From the NCBI GenBank assembly GCA_001770575.1, contig MERK01000185.1, positions 408-39,413 on the forward strand: a stretch of DNA of 39,006 bases, in the 5' to 3' direction. Positions 1-7,545 of the stretch are shown here, piece after piece. Numbering within the stretch: position 1 is the first letter of the stretch; each line of letters begins with the position of its first letter. The notes under the pieces were generated by a model. It made no database searches, was not told where the DNA came from, and saw only the letters and a list, made by a program, of their open reading frames with translations. This stretch comes from Betaproteobacteria bacterium RIFCSPLOWO2_12_FULL_64_23 (GTDB taxonomy: Bacteria > Pseudomonadota > Gammaproteobacteria > Burkholderiales > SG8-39). A program made the translations under genes and the position numbers.

Positions 1-205
1 GAACCATGGATTTGGTACGGATGCGCTTTTCATCCGTACCAAATCCATGGTTGGCGCGCGGAGCGCGCAATGCTCGCACACCGACATTGCGTATCCCGGA
101 GAATACTTCGAACTGCGGCGATAGAACTTGCGCGGACGGCGCCCCGTCCGCGCGGATCGTCGATTGCGCACGGATGAAAAACACATCCGTGCACAATCGG
201 CGATC
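1..205. repeat. REP/BIME-like paired hairpin repeat, copy 1
   Basis: Two 51-nt hairpins (2-52 and 155-205), each next to a smaller GC-rich hairpin (54-68 and 130-153). The first has perfectly complementary outer arms around the core CGGATG-CGCTTTT-CATCCG. The second has the same core in the opposite orientation (CGGATG-AAAAACA-CATCCG). A second locus with the same parts lies at 36310-36493. The two hairpin units are inverted relative to one another, as in bacterial BIMEs made of REP units. The left edge is cut by the window, so further units may lie upstream. Positions 206-262, between the last hairpin and the aldehyde dehydrogenase stop codon, hold only an A- and C-rich spacer with no gene. 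Confidence 0.75.
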
Positions 206-262
206 TTGTAAAAACACCCCCACGCCGTCTTTGTTGTTGTCCGTAGACTGAACCGACCGTCC

Positions 263-1843
263 CTAGTCGACTACGGTCTGCGACTGCTCGCGCATGTATT
301 GCTGCACATAGTAGAACGAACCGATCGCCTTGCCCGTCGTGCCCGAACCCTTCCAGCCACCGAAGGGCTGGTAGCCGGGCCAGGCGCCGGTGGTCGCGCC
401 CTGCGGCCGGTTGACATAGGTGACGCCAGCCTCGATGGCGGCAAGAAATCCGTCGATTTCGCCGGCGCCCCCGTAAAAACCCGCGGTCAGCCCGTACTCG
501 GAAGCGTTGGCACGCGCAATCGCCTCGTCCACCGAATCCACCTCGCCCACGAGCACGATGGGCACGAACTTCTCCTCCCGCCACAGCCGGTAGTCCAGCG
601 CTGCGGTGGCGACCGTGGGCGCGCAGAAATAGCCCCGGGCAAGATCACCCTCGACGAGTTGCCTGCCGCCGCTCAGCACCTGGCCATGGTCGAGGAGATG
701 GTCCACGCATTTGCGGTAGCGCGCAAACGCCGAGGCATTGATCACCGGCCCCATCCAGTTGGCCTTGTCGGTGGGATCGCCGATCCTGAGCGCCTCGGTC
801 AGTGCCCGCAGCCGCTCGCGCAGCGCCGCGGCCACCGGCCGCTCGACATAGACGCGCGAGCAGGCCGAGCACTTCTGGCCGGACAGACCGAAGGCCGAGC
901 GCACGATGCCCGTGGCGGCGCGGTCCAGATCGGCGTGGCGCGAAACGATAGCGGCGTTCTTGCCGCCCATTTCGGCAATGCAGGGCCGCGGCCAGGGACC
1001 CTGCGCGAAGCTGCGATAGATGTGCATGCCGACTTCGTAGGAACCGGTGAAAGTGGCGGCGGCGATATCGTTGTGCCTGACCAGGCGCTCGCCAGCCGTT
1101 GCACCGCCACCGGTGACGTAGTTGCACACGCCATCGGGCAGCCCGGCGTCGCGAAACACCTCCGCCAGCAGCCGGCCGCTCCAGGCGGTATCGCTCGCCA
1201 CCTTGAACACCACGCTATTGCCGGCAGCGAGCGCCGCGCCTACCGGCCCGCCGGCGAGCGCGAACGGAAAATTGAACGGCGCGATCACCGCCCATACGCC
1301 GTAGGGTTTGAGCACGCTGCGGTTGCGGCTGGTGTAATCCTTTAGCGGGTCAGGCGCGAGGATGCGGTCGTAACCCTGGTTGGTTTCCATCTGCGCGCAA
1401 TACCATTCGATCAGATCGGCGGTTTCCTGCGCTTCGCCCAGCGACTCCATGCGGTTCTTGCCTATTTCGAGCGCCAGCGCCGCACCGATGTCGTAGACCC
1501 GCTCCTCGATCAGTTGCGCCGCCCGGCGCAGCAGGCGCACGCGTTCCTGCCACGGCGTCGCGGCCCAGGCCGGGTAGGCCGCGCGCGCCGCCGCGACCGC
1601 GGCATCGACATCTTCGGCGCCGCCTTGCTGAAACACCCCGAGCAGCCAGTCGCGATTGATCGGGCTCCTGACTTCGAATTTGTCAGGGCTCAGGCGCTCT
1701 TTGCCGGCGATGAGCATGGCGTGCTCGCGCCCCAGCCCCGCCTTGATTTTCGCCAGCGACGCATCGAAGCGCTGATGCAACTGCGCCGGCGGGTCGAACA
1801 TCGTGGAGTAGGTCAGCTTGAAGTTTTCGGTCGTACTCATCAT
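263..1843 (-). CDS. Aldehyde dehydrogenase, L-glutamate gamma-semialdehyde (P5C) dehydrogenase-like
   Basis: NAD(P)-dependent aldehyde dehydrogenase of the type that oxidises glutamate-gamma-semialdehyde to glutamate in proline or arginine breakdown. Visible family motifs are APFNFP in the substrate and cofactor region, TFTGS for cofactor binding, EMGGKN with the general-base Glu, and GQKCSACSR with the catalytic Cys near residue 325; this last motif is typical of the P5C dehydrogenase group. The C-terminal FGGWKGSG is also a family signature. The frame opens upstream with TTG, but ATG at 1843 (or 1840) is more likely. There is no proline dehydrogenase domain, so it is the stand-alone form. 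The stop is TAG inside a CTAG next to the hairpin repeat. The exact substrate is inferred; related ALDHs act on other semialdehydes. Confidence 0.8.
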   Translation of the reverse strand: MMSTTENFKLTYSTMFDPPAQLHQRFDASLAKIKAGLGREHAMLIAGKERLSPDKFEVRSPINRDWLLGVFQQGGAEDVDAAVAAARAAYPAWAATPWQERVRLLRRAAQLIEERVYDIGAALALEIGKNRMESLGEAQETADLIEWYCAQMETNQGYDRILAPDPLKDYTSRNRSVLKPYGVWAVIAPFNFPFALAGGPVGAALAAGNSVVFKVASDTAWSGRLLAEVFRDAGLPDGVCNYVTGGGATAGERLVRHNDIAAATFTGSYEVGMHIYRSFAQGPWPRPCIAEMGGKNAAIVSRHADLDRAATGIVRSAFGLSGQKCSACSRVYVERPVAAALRERLRALTEALRIGDPTDKANWMGPVINASAFARYRKCVDHLLDHGQVLSGGRQLVEGDLARGYFCAPTVATAALDYRLWREEKFVPIVLVGEVDSVDEAIARANASEYGLTAGFYGGAGEIDGFLAAIEAGVTYVNRPQGATTGAWPGYQPFGGWKGSGTTGKAIGSFYYVQQYMREQSQTVVD

Positions 1844-1873
1844 CAACCCCAACAGGGTATTCCAGCCAGATTG

Positions 1874-2251
1874 TCAGGCCGGTTCGGAAATCTCGATCAG
1901 GTTTCGATCGGGGTCGCGCACATAGACCGAGCGCAGGGCGAAGCGCGCACCGGTGCGCTTAACCGGCCCGAGCTCGATCGGTATACCGGCCGCGCGCAAC
2001 TGCGTGATCACCTCGTCCAGCGGCCGGTCCGCAAGAAAACAAATGTCCAGCGACCCCGGCGTCGGATGCGCGGCATAGCCGTCGGTCACCGTGCTCTTGT
2101 CGTGAAGGTTGATCTTCTGCTCGCCGAAACGCAGCGCCCGACGCCCCTCGCCGAAGGTTTCCAGTTTCATCCCCAGGACGCGGGTGTAGAAATCGACGCA
2201 CTTCTCGGCATCGCGCGTGGTCAACACCAGATGGTCCAGGCTGTTGATCAT
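1874..2251 (-). CDS. VOC-family (glyoxalase/dioxygenase fold) protein
   Basis: A 125-residue single-domain vicinal-oxygen-chelate protein. It begins with the typical LDHLVLTTRD strand carrying a metal-ligand His. It continues with FYTRVLGMK, KINLHDK and GPVKRTGA, and ends in the RDPDRNLIEIS strand with the second-site Glu. The pattern of motifs matches a subgroup that includes Salmonella STM3117, of poorly defined function. VOC proteins act as lyases, isomerases, dioxygenases or binding proteins, and the substrate cannot be read from sequence. A GAGGGTGA ribosome site precedes the ATG. It lies 30 bp upstream of the aldehyde dehydrogenase on the same strand and may be co-transcribed with it. 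Confidence 0.85.
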   Translation of the reverse strand: MINSLDHLVLTTRDAEKCVDFYTRVLGMKLETFGEGRRALRFGEQKINLHDKSTVTDGYAAHPTPGSLDICFLADRPLDEVITQLRAAGIPIELGPVKRTGARFALRSVYVRDPDRNLIEISEPA

Positions 2252-2375
2252 GTTCGGATCACCCTCTGAAGTCCATTGTCACCTTTGCCGAACAGCGCGG
2301 CGTGTTGACGCGTCCGGTCCGCGGCCGGCAGGTCGATAGGGCAGGCGGGCGCCGCGCCAGGCGCCGAAACGCCGT

Positions 2376-2582
2376 CTACGACCATCCGCGGCTCATGCCC
2401 CAATATTGGTGCCAGCCGGTTGCGGGAATCATCCCCAGCACGATTGAGATGAGTGCCACTATGAGCATCAGAATAATCACCGCCGGAATCGCGGCGATGG
2501 CCCATTTGACCATCAGCACCACCATCGACCAGAACGGAATCTTGACGTCGGTAACAACCACTTCGCGCCTGTCTTCGTTCAC
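2376..2582 (-). CDS. Small inner-membrane protein of unknown function
   Basis: A 68-residue protein with a charged N-terminus (about residues 1-14), two closely spaced hydrophobic stretches (about 16-33 and 34-52) and a short C-terminal tail ending WGMSRGWS. It probably forms one or two membrane helices. The start is GTG at 2582, supported by a good GGAGGA ribosome site about 8 nt upstream. No functional domain is recognised. It is transcribed toward the VOC gene, with about 125 bp of non-coding sequence between them. Confidence 0.6.
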   Translation of the reverse strand: MNEDRREVVVTDVKIPFWSMVVLMVKWAIAAIPAVIILMLIVALISIVLGMIPATGWHQYWGMSRGWS

Positions 2583-2700
2583 GGGTTTTGTCCTCCAAGT
2601 GGCTGCCGCCGGCGGCGTGCAAGCCCTTTCTCATCGGGATCCGCAATGGCGACCAGCCCCGGGTAAAGCGTTGCGCCTTGTACGCAACCGGTTGATTTCA

Positions 2701-2749
2701 TGGTGCCCCGAAAACGAATCGAACGTTCGACCTGCCCCTTAGGAGGGGG
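2701..2749. repeat. Partial tRNA-Arg(CCT) duplicate: distal attachment-site copy
   Basis: 49 bp identical, in direct orientation, to 4435-4483, the 3' half of tRNA-Arg(CCT) from the CCA end through the anticodon arm. After 2749 the match stops (ATCTCTGG instead of the D-arm sequence), so this is not a functional tRNA. A 3'-end tRNA duplicate downstream of the intact gene is the classic footprint of tyrosine-integrase insertion, and marks the far boundary of the 2701-4483 island. Confidence 0.9.
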
Positions 2750-3126
2750 ATCTCTGGCCGCTATGCTATCGGTTACTCTAAGTGATGAGGAGAGCGTGTG
2801 CCAAAAAAAACGCTTTGCTATTCGCTGGTTGATAAGAATATCCGAGTAAAGGATTCTACTACTGAAATCGCTTCGCGCGCACCGGAAGCATATCGCGTGC
2901 GATAGACTTGCGATAGAAAGTTCAGGGCAACCGCCATTTTTCACCATCTGCGGACGCCCCCACCCACCCGCAGAGGTTTCACTCAAATGTTAGAGCGCGT
3001 CCTATCTACGGGAGCGATGAGTGCCAAAGGACTATTGCAGTGCCGGTTGAAAAATGCGATATTCGCGCAGGAGGGGCAGGCAGAGGTACTCGGTCTTTTC
3101 TCAATATTTATAAGAGAGTGGGGGCG
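2750..3126. other. Non-coding left arm of the island
   Basis: 377 bp between the distal tRNA fragment and the PEP-CTERM start, AT-richer than the surroundings, with an A8 run at about 2804. No convincing gene is seen; the open frames here lack ribosome sites and family resemblance. A sequence resembling CTTGCGATAGAAAG at about 2908-2921 partly recurs as TTTGCGATAGAAGTGCG near 4368-4385 at the other island end, possibly integrase arm sites, but this is weak. Confidence 0.4.
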
Positions 3127-3738
3127 ATGAAATTACGAACAATAAGTCTTATGGTAGGGCTGGCCTTCGCGACAAATTGCGCTCTTGCGGATGTCCCCGC
3201 TATTACGTTTTCGTCTTTAACTGACATTGACAACCTTAATTCATTCTGGAACCTCGGTTTCGAGTTTCAAGCCAACTCTAACACCGCAGTTTCACAACTC
3301 GGTTCTTTGACCCAGGGGGTTGGGGGTAGTCCTGTTCAAATTGGACTATGGGATAGTTCGGGCAATCTGCTCGCCTCTGCGTCAGTAAATGGATCTAGTC
3401 CGGTCCAAAATCTTTTCAGCTGGGCGCAAATTACACCGGTACCAATCAGCGCAGGCTCCGACTATCGTGTTGCATCTGTTGGTTATACCAGTTACGGCTG
3501 GAACCCCGTCGGTGCATCGAGCGCGCCGCAAATCACTTATATCAAAGATGTTTTTAATGTTGACTGGAGTACCCTGTCATTCCCCAACCAATCTGCGGGG
3601 AAAGTCGAGTTGGGGGCTAGCGGCTGGTACGGCGCCAACGTCCAGCTTATTCCTGAACCCGAGTCCTACGCGATGATGCTTGCCGGTTTAGGACTGCTCG
3701 GTTTTATGGCACGGCGCAGGAAACAGAAAGCCGCCTAG
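3127..3738 (+). CDS. PEP-CTERM sorted secreted protein
   Basis: A 203-residue exported protein. The Sec signal peptide (about residues 1-22) ends ALA before DVPAIT. The mature region contains NTAVSQLGSLTQGVGG and VQIGLWDSSGNLLASASV, resembling the DUF4082-type beta-sandwich found in many PEP-CTERM proteins. The C-terminus carries the tripartite sorting signal: PEPESYAMMLAGLGLLGF then ARRRKQK, i.e. PEP motif, membrane helix and basic tail. Such proteins are cleaved by an exosortase and handed to the cell surface or exopolysaccharide matrix. No exosortase is in the window, so it must act in trans. The ATG at 3127 follows GAGAGTGGGGG. An upstream in-frame extension lacks a signal peptide and was not used. 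The TAG stop lies in the end of the adjacent MITE-like element. The gene sits inside the tRNA-Arg island. Confidence 0.85.
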   Translation: MKLRTISLMVGLAFATNCALADVPAITFSSLTDIDNLNSFWNLGFEFQANSNTAVSQLGSLTQGVGGSPVQIGLWDSSGNLLASASVNGSSPVQNLFSWAQITPVPISAGSDYRVASVGYTSYGWNPVGASSAPQITYIKDVFNVDWSTLSFPNQSAGKVELGASGWYGANVQLIPEPESYAMMLAGLGLLGFMARRRKQKAA

Positions 3739-3901
3739 TACGATGCCACATTAATTTCGAAGCATGCCTGCCTTGTAGTCGTAGGAGCGAGCTTGCTCGC
3801 GAATTCGATGATTCGCGAGCAAGCTCGCTCCCACATAGCGGCGCGCCGGAGGTGTCGGTTACTCGCCACATTGTTTCGCAACCAAGGTGTCATCGTACTA
3901 G
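3735..3901. mobile_element. MITE-like element A, copy 1 (167 bp)
   Basis: Bounded by inverted ends CTAGTACGATGcCAC and, on the other strand, CTAGTACGATGaCAC. The centre (3781-3834) is a long palindrome, GGAGCGAGCTTGCTCGCGAA paired with its complement around TTCGATGA, resembling the REP palindromes common in Pseudomonas. A near-identical copy is at 10759-10952. There is no coding capacity. The left CTAG supplies the TAG stop of the PEP-CTERM gene. The outer CTAG may be a 4-bp target duplication. Confidence 0.85.
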
Positions 3902-3949
3902 TTCAATTCAATAGCCTTTACACAGACCCCGCTCCGGCGGTAATGCCGT

Positions 3950-4329
3950 TCAGTTAAGGTCTCTTTTCAAGTAACAAACGCAGTATCGATGAGGCAGGGC
4001 TTTGACGACGCGGGGGGCGGGAACGCCCCCCGTCGTTTTTCCAGGATGGCGAACTGCAGCTGCAGGCACAGTCTGCGCAGGTGGGCAGGCAATTTGCCCG
4101 GCGAGGTGACCGCGGCCCTCATCATCTCGTGCCGCACAATGTGGAACGCGCGCACGAAGCTCAGATCAGTCGGCTGCACATTGGCCTCCCGAGCGGCTTG
4201 AGCCATTTCCATGCGCACGATGTTGTAGGCGATGAGTGCGCCCCAGATTTCCCGATAGACCCCTTCTGGTCGCCGAGAGCGCAAGGCCAGCGCGCACCCG
4301 GGCATGGACTGAAACCTGCCAACGTCCAT
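3950..4329 (-). pseudogene. IS4-type transposase C-terminal remnant, frameshifted
   Basis: The segment reads RSRRPEGVYREIWGALIAYN then VRMEM, the conserved C-terminal part of IS4-family DDE transposases around the catalytic Glu region. The open frame runs off at a TGA at 3967, but in another frame the sequence continues PRVVKALPHRY...LKRDLN-stop to 3950, the usual end of this family. The frame change falls in a C run near 4015-4030. Only about 120 residues of the transposase are left and the N-terminal two thirds, with the first catalytic Asp residues, are missing. It is fused at about 4296 to the integrase stub, so it is a non-functional relic. Confidence 0.8.
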
Positions 4330-4354
4330 TCGCGTACTGCCGAATGTAGGCCAT
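4297..4354 (-). pseudogene. Tyrosine-integrase N-terminal stub
   Basis: A short open stretch from ATG at 4354 reads MAYIRQYANGRWQVSVHARV, resembling the start of phage-type integrases with an arm-DNA-binding domain (pattern MxxIRxxxNGRWQ). It lies about 80 bp from the tRNA-Arg 3' end and points away from it, as island integrases do. Similarity stops at about 4297, where the IS4 remnant starts in another frame. It is probably what is left of the island integrase after the IS insertion or deletion. The segment is very short, so the family call is tentative. Confidence 0.4.
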
Positions 4355-4434
4355 CCGTCACCTCCATTTGCGATAGAAGTGCGATAGCGCTGCGTTGTTG
4401 TTGGCTTACCGCTTCCCTAACTCATTGAATTATT

Positions 4435-4510
<76 letters not shown>

Positions 4511-4589
4511 GAGAGGCGCAATTCTATACGAAATCGGTCGCTGCTTCGCTGAGTATCCGGCGCAATCCGATTTCTGCGCCGCGCCCGGC

Positions 4590-4997
4590 CTAGGGCCTGT
4601 TGACATTCAGCACATGAGCGCGACGGGGGTAATTTGGGATGCAGCGCAAGGCGCGAGGAGTGCCGTTTGGTCATTCCAAACAAGCGACGAGCAACGCCGC
4701 GCGGCGTCCCAAATTATCCCCCGTCCCTTCGGGTTGCCTCCAAATGCGGCGCCTGCGGCGTTGCGCTCCTCGCCAAGGGAACCACCCTTGGCTTCGTCCC
4801 CCAAGGTGGGAGACCGAAGGTCGGGACCGCCCGAAGAGGCGGGGACTTTCCCCTCTCCCGTCAAGCGGGACCGAGGAAGGGGGATCGAGACCTTCGGGGC
4901 GTCCCCCAAGGGGACTTCCTTCGGGGCGTCGCGCGCCTTGCAGTCATCCGCATTTGGAGGCAACGCGTCTCATGCGATGAATGTCAACAGGCCCTAG
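4590..4997. mobile_element. MITE-like element B (408 bp) with nested palindromes
   Basis: Terminal inverted repeats are perfect over CTAGGGCCTGTTGACATTCA and then imperfect up to CATGA. Inside are a second inverted pair (GACGGGGGTAATTTGGGA at about 4619 and its complement near 4708-4727), a third (GTTGCCTCCAAATGCGG at about 4735 and its complement at about 4950-4966), and several local hairpins. Open frames crossing it resemble no protein and are explained by the GC-rich palindromes. Its right-hand CTAG supplies the stop codon of the response-regulator/MBL gene. Confidence 0.8.
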
Positions 4998-6211
4998 AGA
5001 ACCAGTTTGGATCCCTCGCTCGGGGCCTCACACGCCACGTCGGAGCCCAGGCGGGCGAGGGCCTCCCTGGTCTCCTTCAGTTTGACGTCGATATCGTCGT
5101 CGCTCTGGTCCGGGTCGTGATGGAACAGGTGCAAGCGCTTCACCTTCGCCCGCGCCGCCAGATCCGCAACCTCGCTCACGCAGGAGTGACCCCAGTCCAC
5201 CTTCGTCGGATACTCGTGGTCGCGGTAGGTGGTGTCGGTGATGAGCACGTCCGCACCGCGCACGAAGTTTGCCAGCCGCTCGACGTAGCCCAGGTCGTAG
5301 CGCGGATCGGTCGAGAGGTAGAGTTCGTTGTCGGTGATATAGCAGACGGAGTGGCCATGGCAGCTGAGCCGATAGCCGAGGCAATAGCCGGGGTGCTTGA
5401 GCAGAATCGTATCGATCCGGACCGAGCCGAAATTCAAGGTCTCCTCGCGCAGGTCGCGGAACACCAGCCGTGCCCCGAATTCCCGGATGGTGACCGGGAA
5501 GTACACGCTCTCCATCTGCGCCGCGATCGCGCGCTCTATGGTGAGATCGCCCTGGTAGGGGCCGAACACCTCGATCTGGTTGCCGCGCACGTACAGCGGC
5601 CCGAAAAAGGGGATGGTATTGATGTGATCCCAGTGCGTGTGCGAGATGAAGACCCGCGCCGACAGCCGCTGCACCTTCGTCGCGGCGAGATGATCGGACA
5701 ACCGCTTGATGCCCGAGCCGCAGTCGAAGATATACAGCGGCTCGCCGCTGATCTCCACGCTGACGCAGGGCGTGTTGCCGCCATAGCGCAGCGAACTCGG
5801 TCCCGGCACGGGAAGCGTTCCGTGCACCCCCCAGTAGCTCACCGCCACTTTCTCGGACAGTATTTCGGCGATCAAACCCGGCAGCGTTTCGCGCTGGATC
5901 GGCTTGACGATGTAGCCGTCGGCGCCAAGTTCCTTCGCGCGGCGGCGGTCGAAATCGTAGGATTTCGACGAACACATGATGATCTTGATCGCGGCCAGAT
6001 CCGGCCGGCTGCGGATTTCCCGACAGAGTTCGAAGCCATCCATTTCCGGCATGATGACGTCGCTGATGACGCAGTCGGGCCGGTCCACCGGAATATCCCG
6101 CAGCGCCTTCAGGCTGGAATCGTAGCACTTCACGCTGTGCCCGCCCTCCTCCAGCACCGCCTGCATCAGCCGCAGGATGATCGGGTCGTCGTCTACGATC
6201 AGAAACCTCAT
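4994..6211 (-). CDS. Response regulator receiver fused to MBL-fold hydrolase
   Basis: 405 residues. Residues 1-120 form a CheY-like receiver with acidic pocket DDD at 7-9, phosphoacceptor Asp51 in SDVIMPEMDG and the conserved Lys103 of the KP pair. Residues from about 125 form a metallo-beta-lactamase-fold phosphodiesterase-like domain. This has the RYGGNTPCVSVE entry typical of RNase Z/PhnP-type hydrolases, metal motif HTHWDH at 191-196, further ligands in the WGHSCVSEV and LITDTTY regions, and a late LFHHDP motif. The output is therefore enzymatic, not DNA binding: phosphorylation probably gates hydrolysis of an unknown phosphodiester or similar substrate. No cognate kinase is nearby. The start at 6211 follows CTGAGGGCAAG; an ATG at 6229 is an alternative. 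It is divergent from the lipid-transport operon. Confidence 0.85.
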   Translation of the reverse strand: MRFLIVDDDPIILRLMQAVLEEGGHSVKCYDSSLKALRDIPVDRPDCVISDVIMPEMDGFELCREIRSRPDLAAIKIIMCSSKSYDFDRRRAKELGADGYIVKPIQRETLPGLIAEILSEKVAVSYWGVHGTLPVPGPSSLRYGGNTPCVSVEISGEPLYIFDCGSGIKRLSDHLAATKVQRLSARVFISHTHWDHINTIPFFGPLYVRGNQIEVFGPYQGDLTIERAIAAQMESVYFPVTIREFGARLVFRDLREETLNFGSVRIDTILLKHPGYCLGYRLSCHGHSVCYITDNELYLSTDPRYDLGYVERLANFVRGADVLITDTTYRDHEYPTKVDWGHSCVSEVADLAARAKVKRLHLFHHDPDQSDDDIDVKLKETREALARLGSDVACEAPSEGSKLVL

Positions 6212-6313
6212 CGTCTTGCCCTCAGGCATCGTCCAGCGGCAATCCGCGCCAAAACGGCATCCTACTACATGACGTGCCGGCATGGTGATTTCACGCCGCG
6301 CCCGGCGTTTGCA

Positions 6314-6342
6314 TTGATAAATCGGGGCAAAGCTGGTAGCTT
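6314..6342 (+). promoter_or_regulatory. Candidate promoter of the lipid-transport operon
   Basis: TTGATA at 6314-6319 and TAGCTT at 6337-6342 are spaced by 17 bp, upstream of the permease start at 6400. The -35 is good and the -10 weak. Prediction by eye only. Confidence 0.3.
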
Positions 6343-6399
6343 GCCAGTCTCGCACAGGGACAGGCGGCGAGATCCGATGCCGCGACGACAGCCAACACT

Positions 6400-7545
6400 A
6401 TGCAACAGCCATCCGCGCCAGCTGTTCTCGAACCGGAAGTCAGGCAGGCGCGCGCCGCGGATGGCGCCACGGCGGCGGCGCTGTCGGGCGCGTGGGACAT
6501 CCGCGCGCTCGAGTCGCGCGCCAGATTGCTCAAATCGCAATTGCGGCAGCTGGCGGCCGACCCGGGCCGGCATTGGGACCTGTCGCGCATCCAGCGCCTC
6601 GACCACATCGGCGCGCTGCTGATCTGGCAGGCATGGGGCAAGCGCCGTCCGGCCCAGCTCGCGCTGGCGCACGGGCATGAGGTGTTTTTTTCGAATCTCG
6701 ATTCTGCTGCGGCCGCCGTGCCCGCCGCGCCGTTCGATCCTCTGCGCCTGGTGCGCGCGCTGGGTGCTGCGATGCTGCTCACGGCCGAGCATCTGCTTGG
6801 CATGGTGCAGCTGATCGGACAGATACTGATCGACTCCTTCGGCCTTATACGCCATCCGCTGCGCGGGCCGTGGCGCGAAATTTCCGCCAGCTTGTTCCGC
6901 GTCGGCACGCAGGCGCTGGGCATCACTGCCCTGGTGGGTTTTCTTATCGGCGTGGTGCTGTCCTATCTTTCGGCCGAGCAGTTGAAAGCGTTCGGCGCCA
7001 ATATATTCATCATCAACTTGCTGGGCATGGGCATCATCCGTGAACTTGGTCCGGTGATCGCGGCGGTGCTGGTGGCCGGGCGCTCGGGTTCGGCCATCAC
7101 GGCGCAGCTCGGCGTGATGCGCGTCACCGAGGAGCTGGACGCGCTGTCGGTGATGGGCATTCCGCATACCGTGCGCCTGATCCTGCCCAAGATCGTGGCG
7201 CTGGCGATCGCGATGCCGCTGTTGATTCTGTGGACCTCGGGCATCGCCCTGATCGGCGGCGCGCTCGCCGCCAACACGCAGCTGGGTATCAGCGTGCATT
7301 CGTTTTTCATCGGTCTGCCCGGAGCCGTGCCGACGGTCAATCTCTGGCTGGCGATGGGCAAGGGCGTTGTATTCGGCGCGCTCATCGCCCTCATCGCCTG
7401 CCACTTCGGCCTGCGCGTGCAGCCCAACACCGAGAGCCTGGGCATAGGCACCACGAACTCGGTGGTCACCTCGATCACCGCGGTGATCGTCGCCGACGCC
7501 ATCTTCGCCGTGATTTTCTCCGACGTCGGCATTTCCCTCTCATGA
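6400..7545 (+). CDS. MlaE-family lipid ABC transporter permease with N-terminal STAS domain
   Basis: 381 residues. The N-terminal part (about 20-110) is STAS/MlaB-like, with the pattern WDLSRIQRLDHIGALLIW. The rest is the MlaE/YrbE permease fold with several membrane helices and the signature GMGIIRELGPVIAAVLVAGR, where the ATPase coupling region lies, followed by GSAITAQLGVMRVTEE. It forms the inner-membrane channel of an MCE-type phospholipid transporter linking inner and outer membranes. In E. coli the STAS protein (MlaB) is separate; here it is fused. Its stop overlaps the ATPase start by ATGA. The transported lipid and the direction of transport are not readable from sequence. Confidence 0.9.
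   Translation: MQQPSAPAVLEPEVRQARAADGATAAALSGAWDIRALESRARLLKSQLRQLAADPGRHWDLSRIQRLDHIGALLIWQAWGKRRPAQLALAHGHEVFFSNLDSAAAAVPAAPFDPLRLVRALGAAMLLTAEHLLGMVQLIGQILIDSFGLIRHPLRGPWREISASLFRVGTQALGITALVGFLIGVVLSYLSAEQLKAFGANIFIINLLGMGIIRELGPVIAAVLVAGRSGSAITAQLGVMRVTEELDALSVMGIPHTVRLILPKIVALAIAMPLLILWTSGIALIGGALAANTQLGISVHSFFIGLPGAVPTVNLWLAMGKGVVFGALIALIACHFGLRVQPNTESLGIGTTNSVVTSITAVIVADAIFAVIFSDVGISLS

Noticed and set aside
299..1345. 348-codon plus-strand frame
   Set aside because: Antisense to the aldehyde dehydrogenase, which has clear motifs; no protein-like features.
3018..3048. Possible sigma-54 type promoter before the PEP-CTERM gene
   Set aside because: A TTGCA element is present but the GG at the required -24 position is missing; spacing does not fit.
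4634..6622. Long 662-codon open frame on the plus strand
   Set aside because: It crosses MITE-like element B and runs antisense to the response-regulator/MBL gene; low-complexity Arg/His-rich translation, no ribosome site, typical GC-rich shadow frame.
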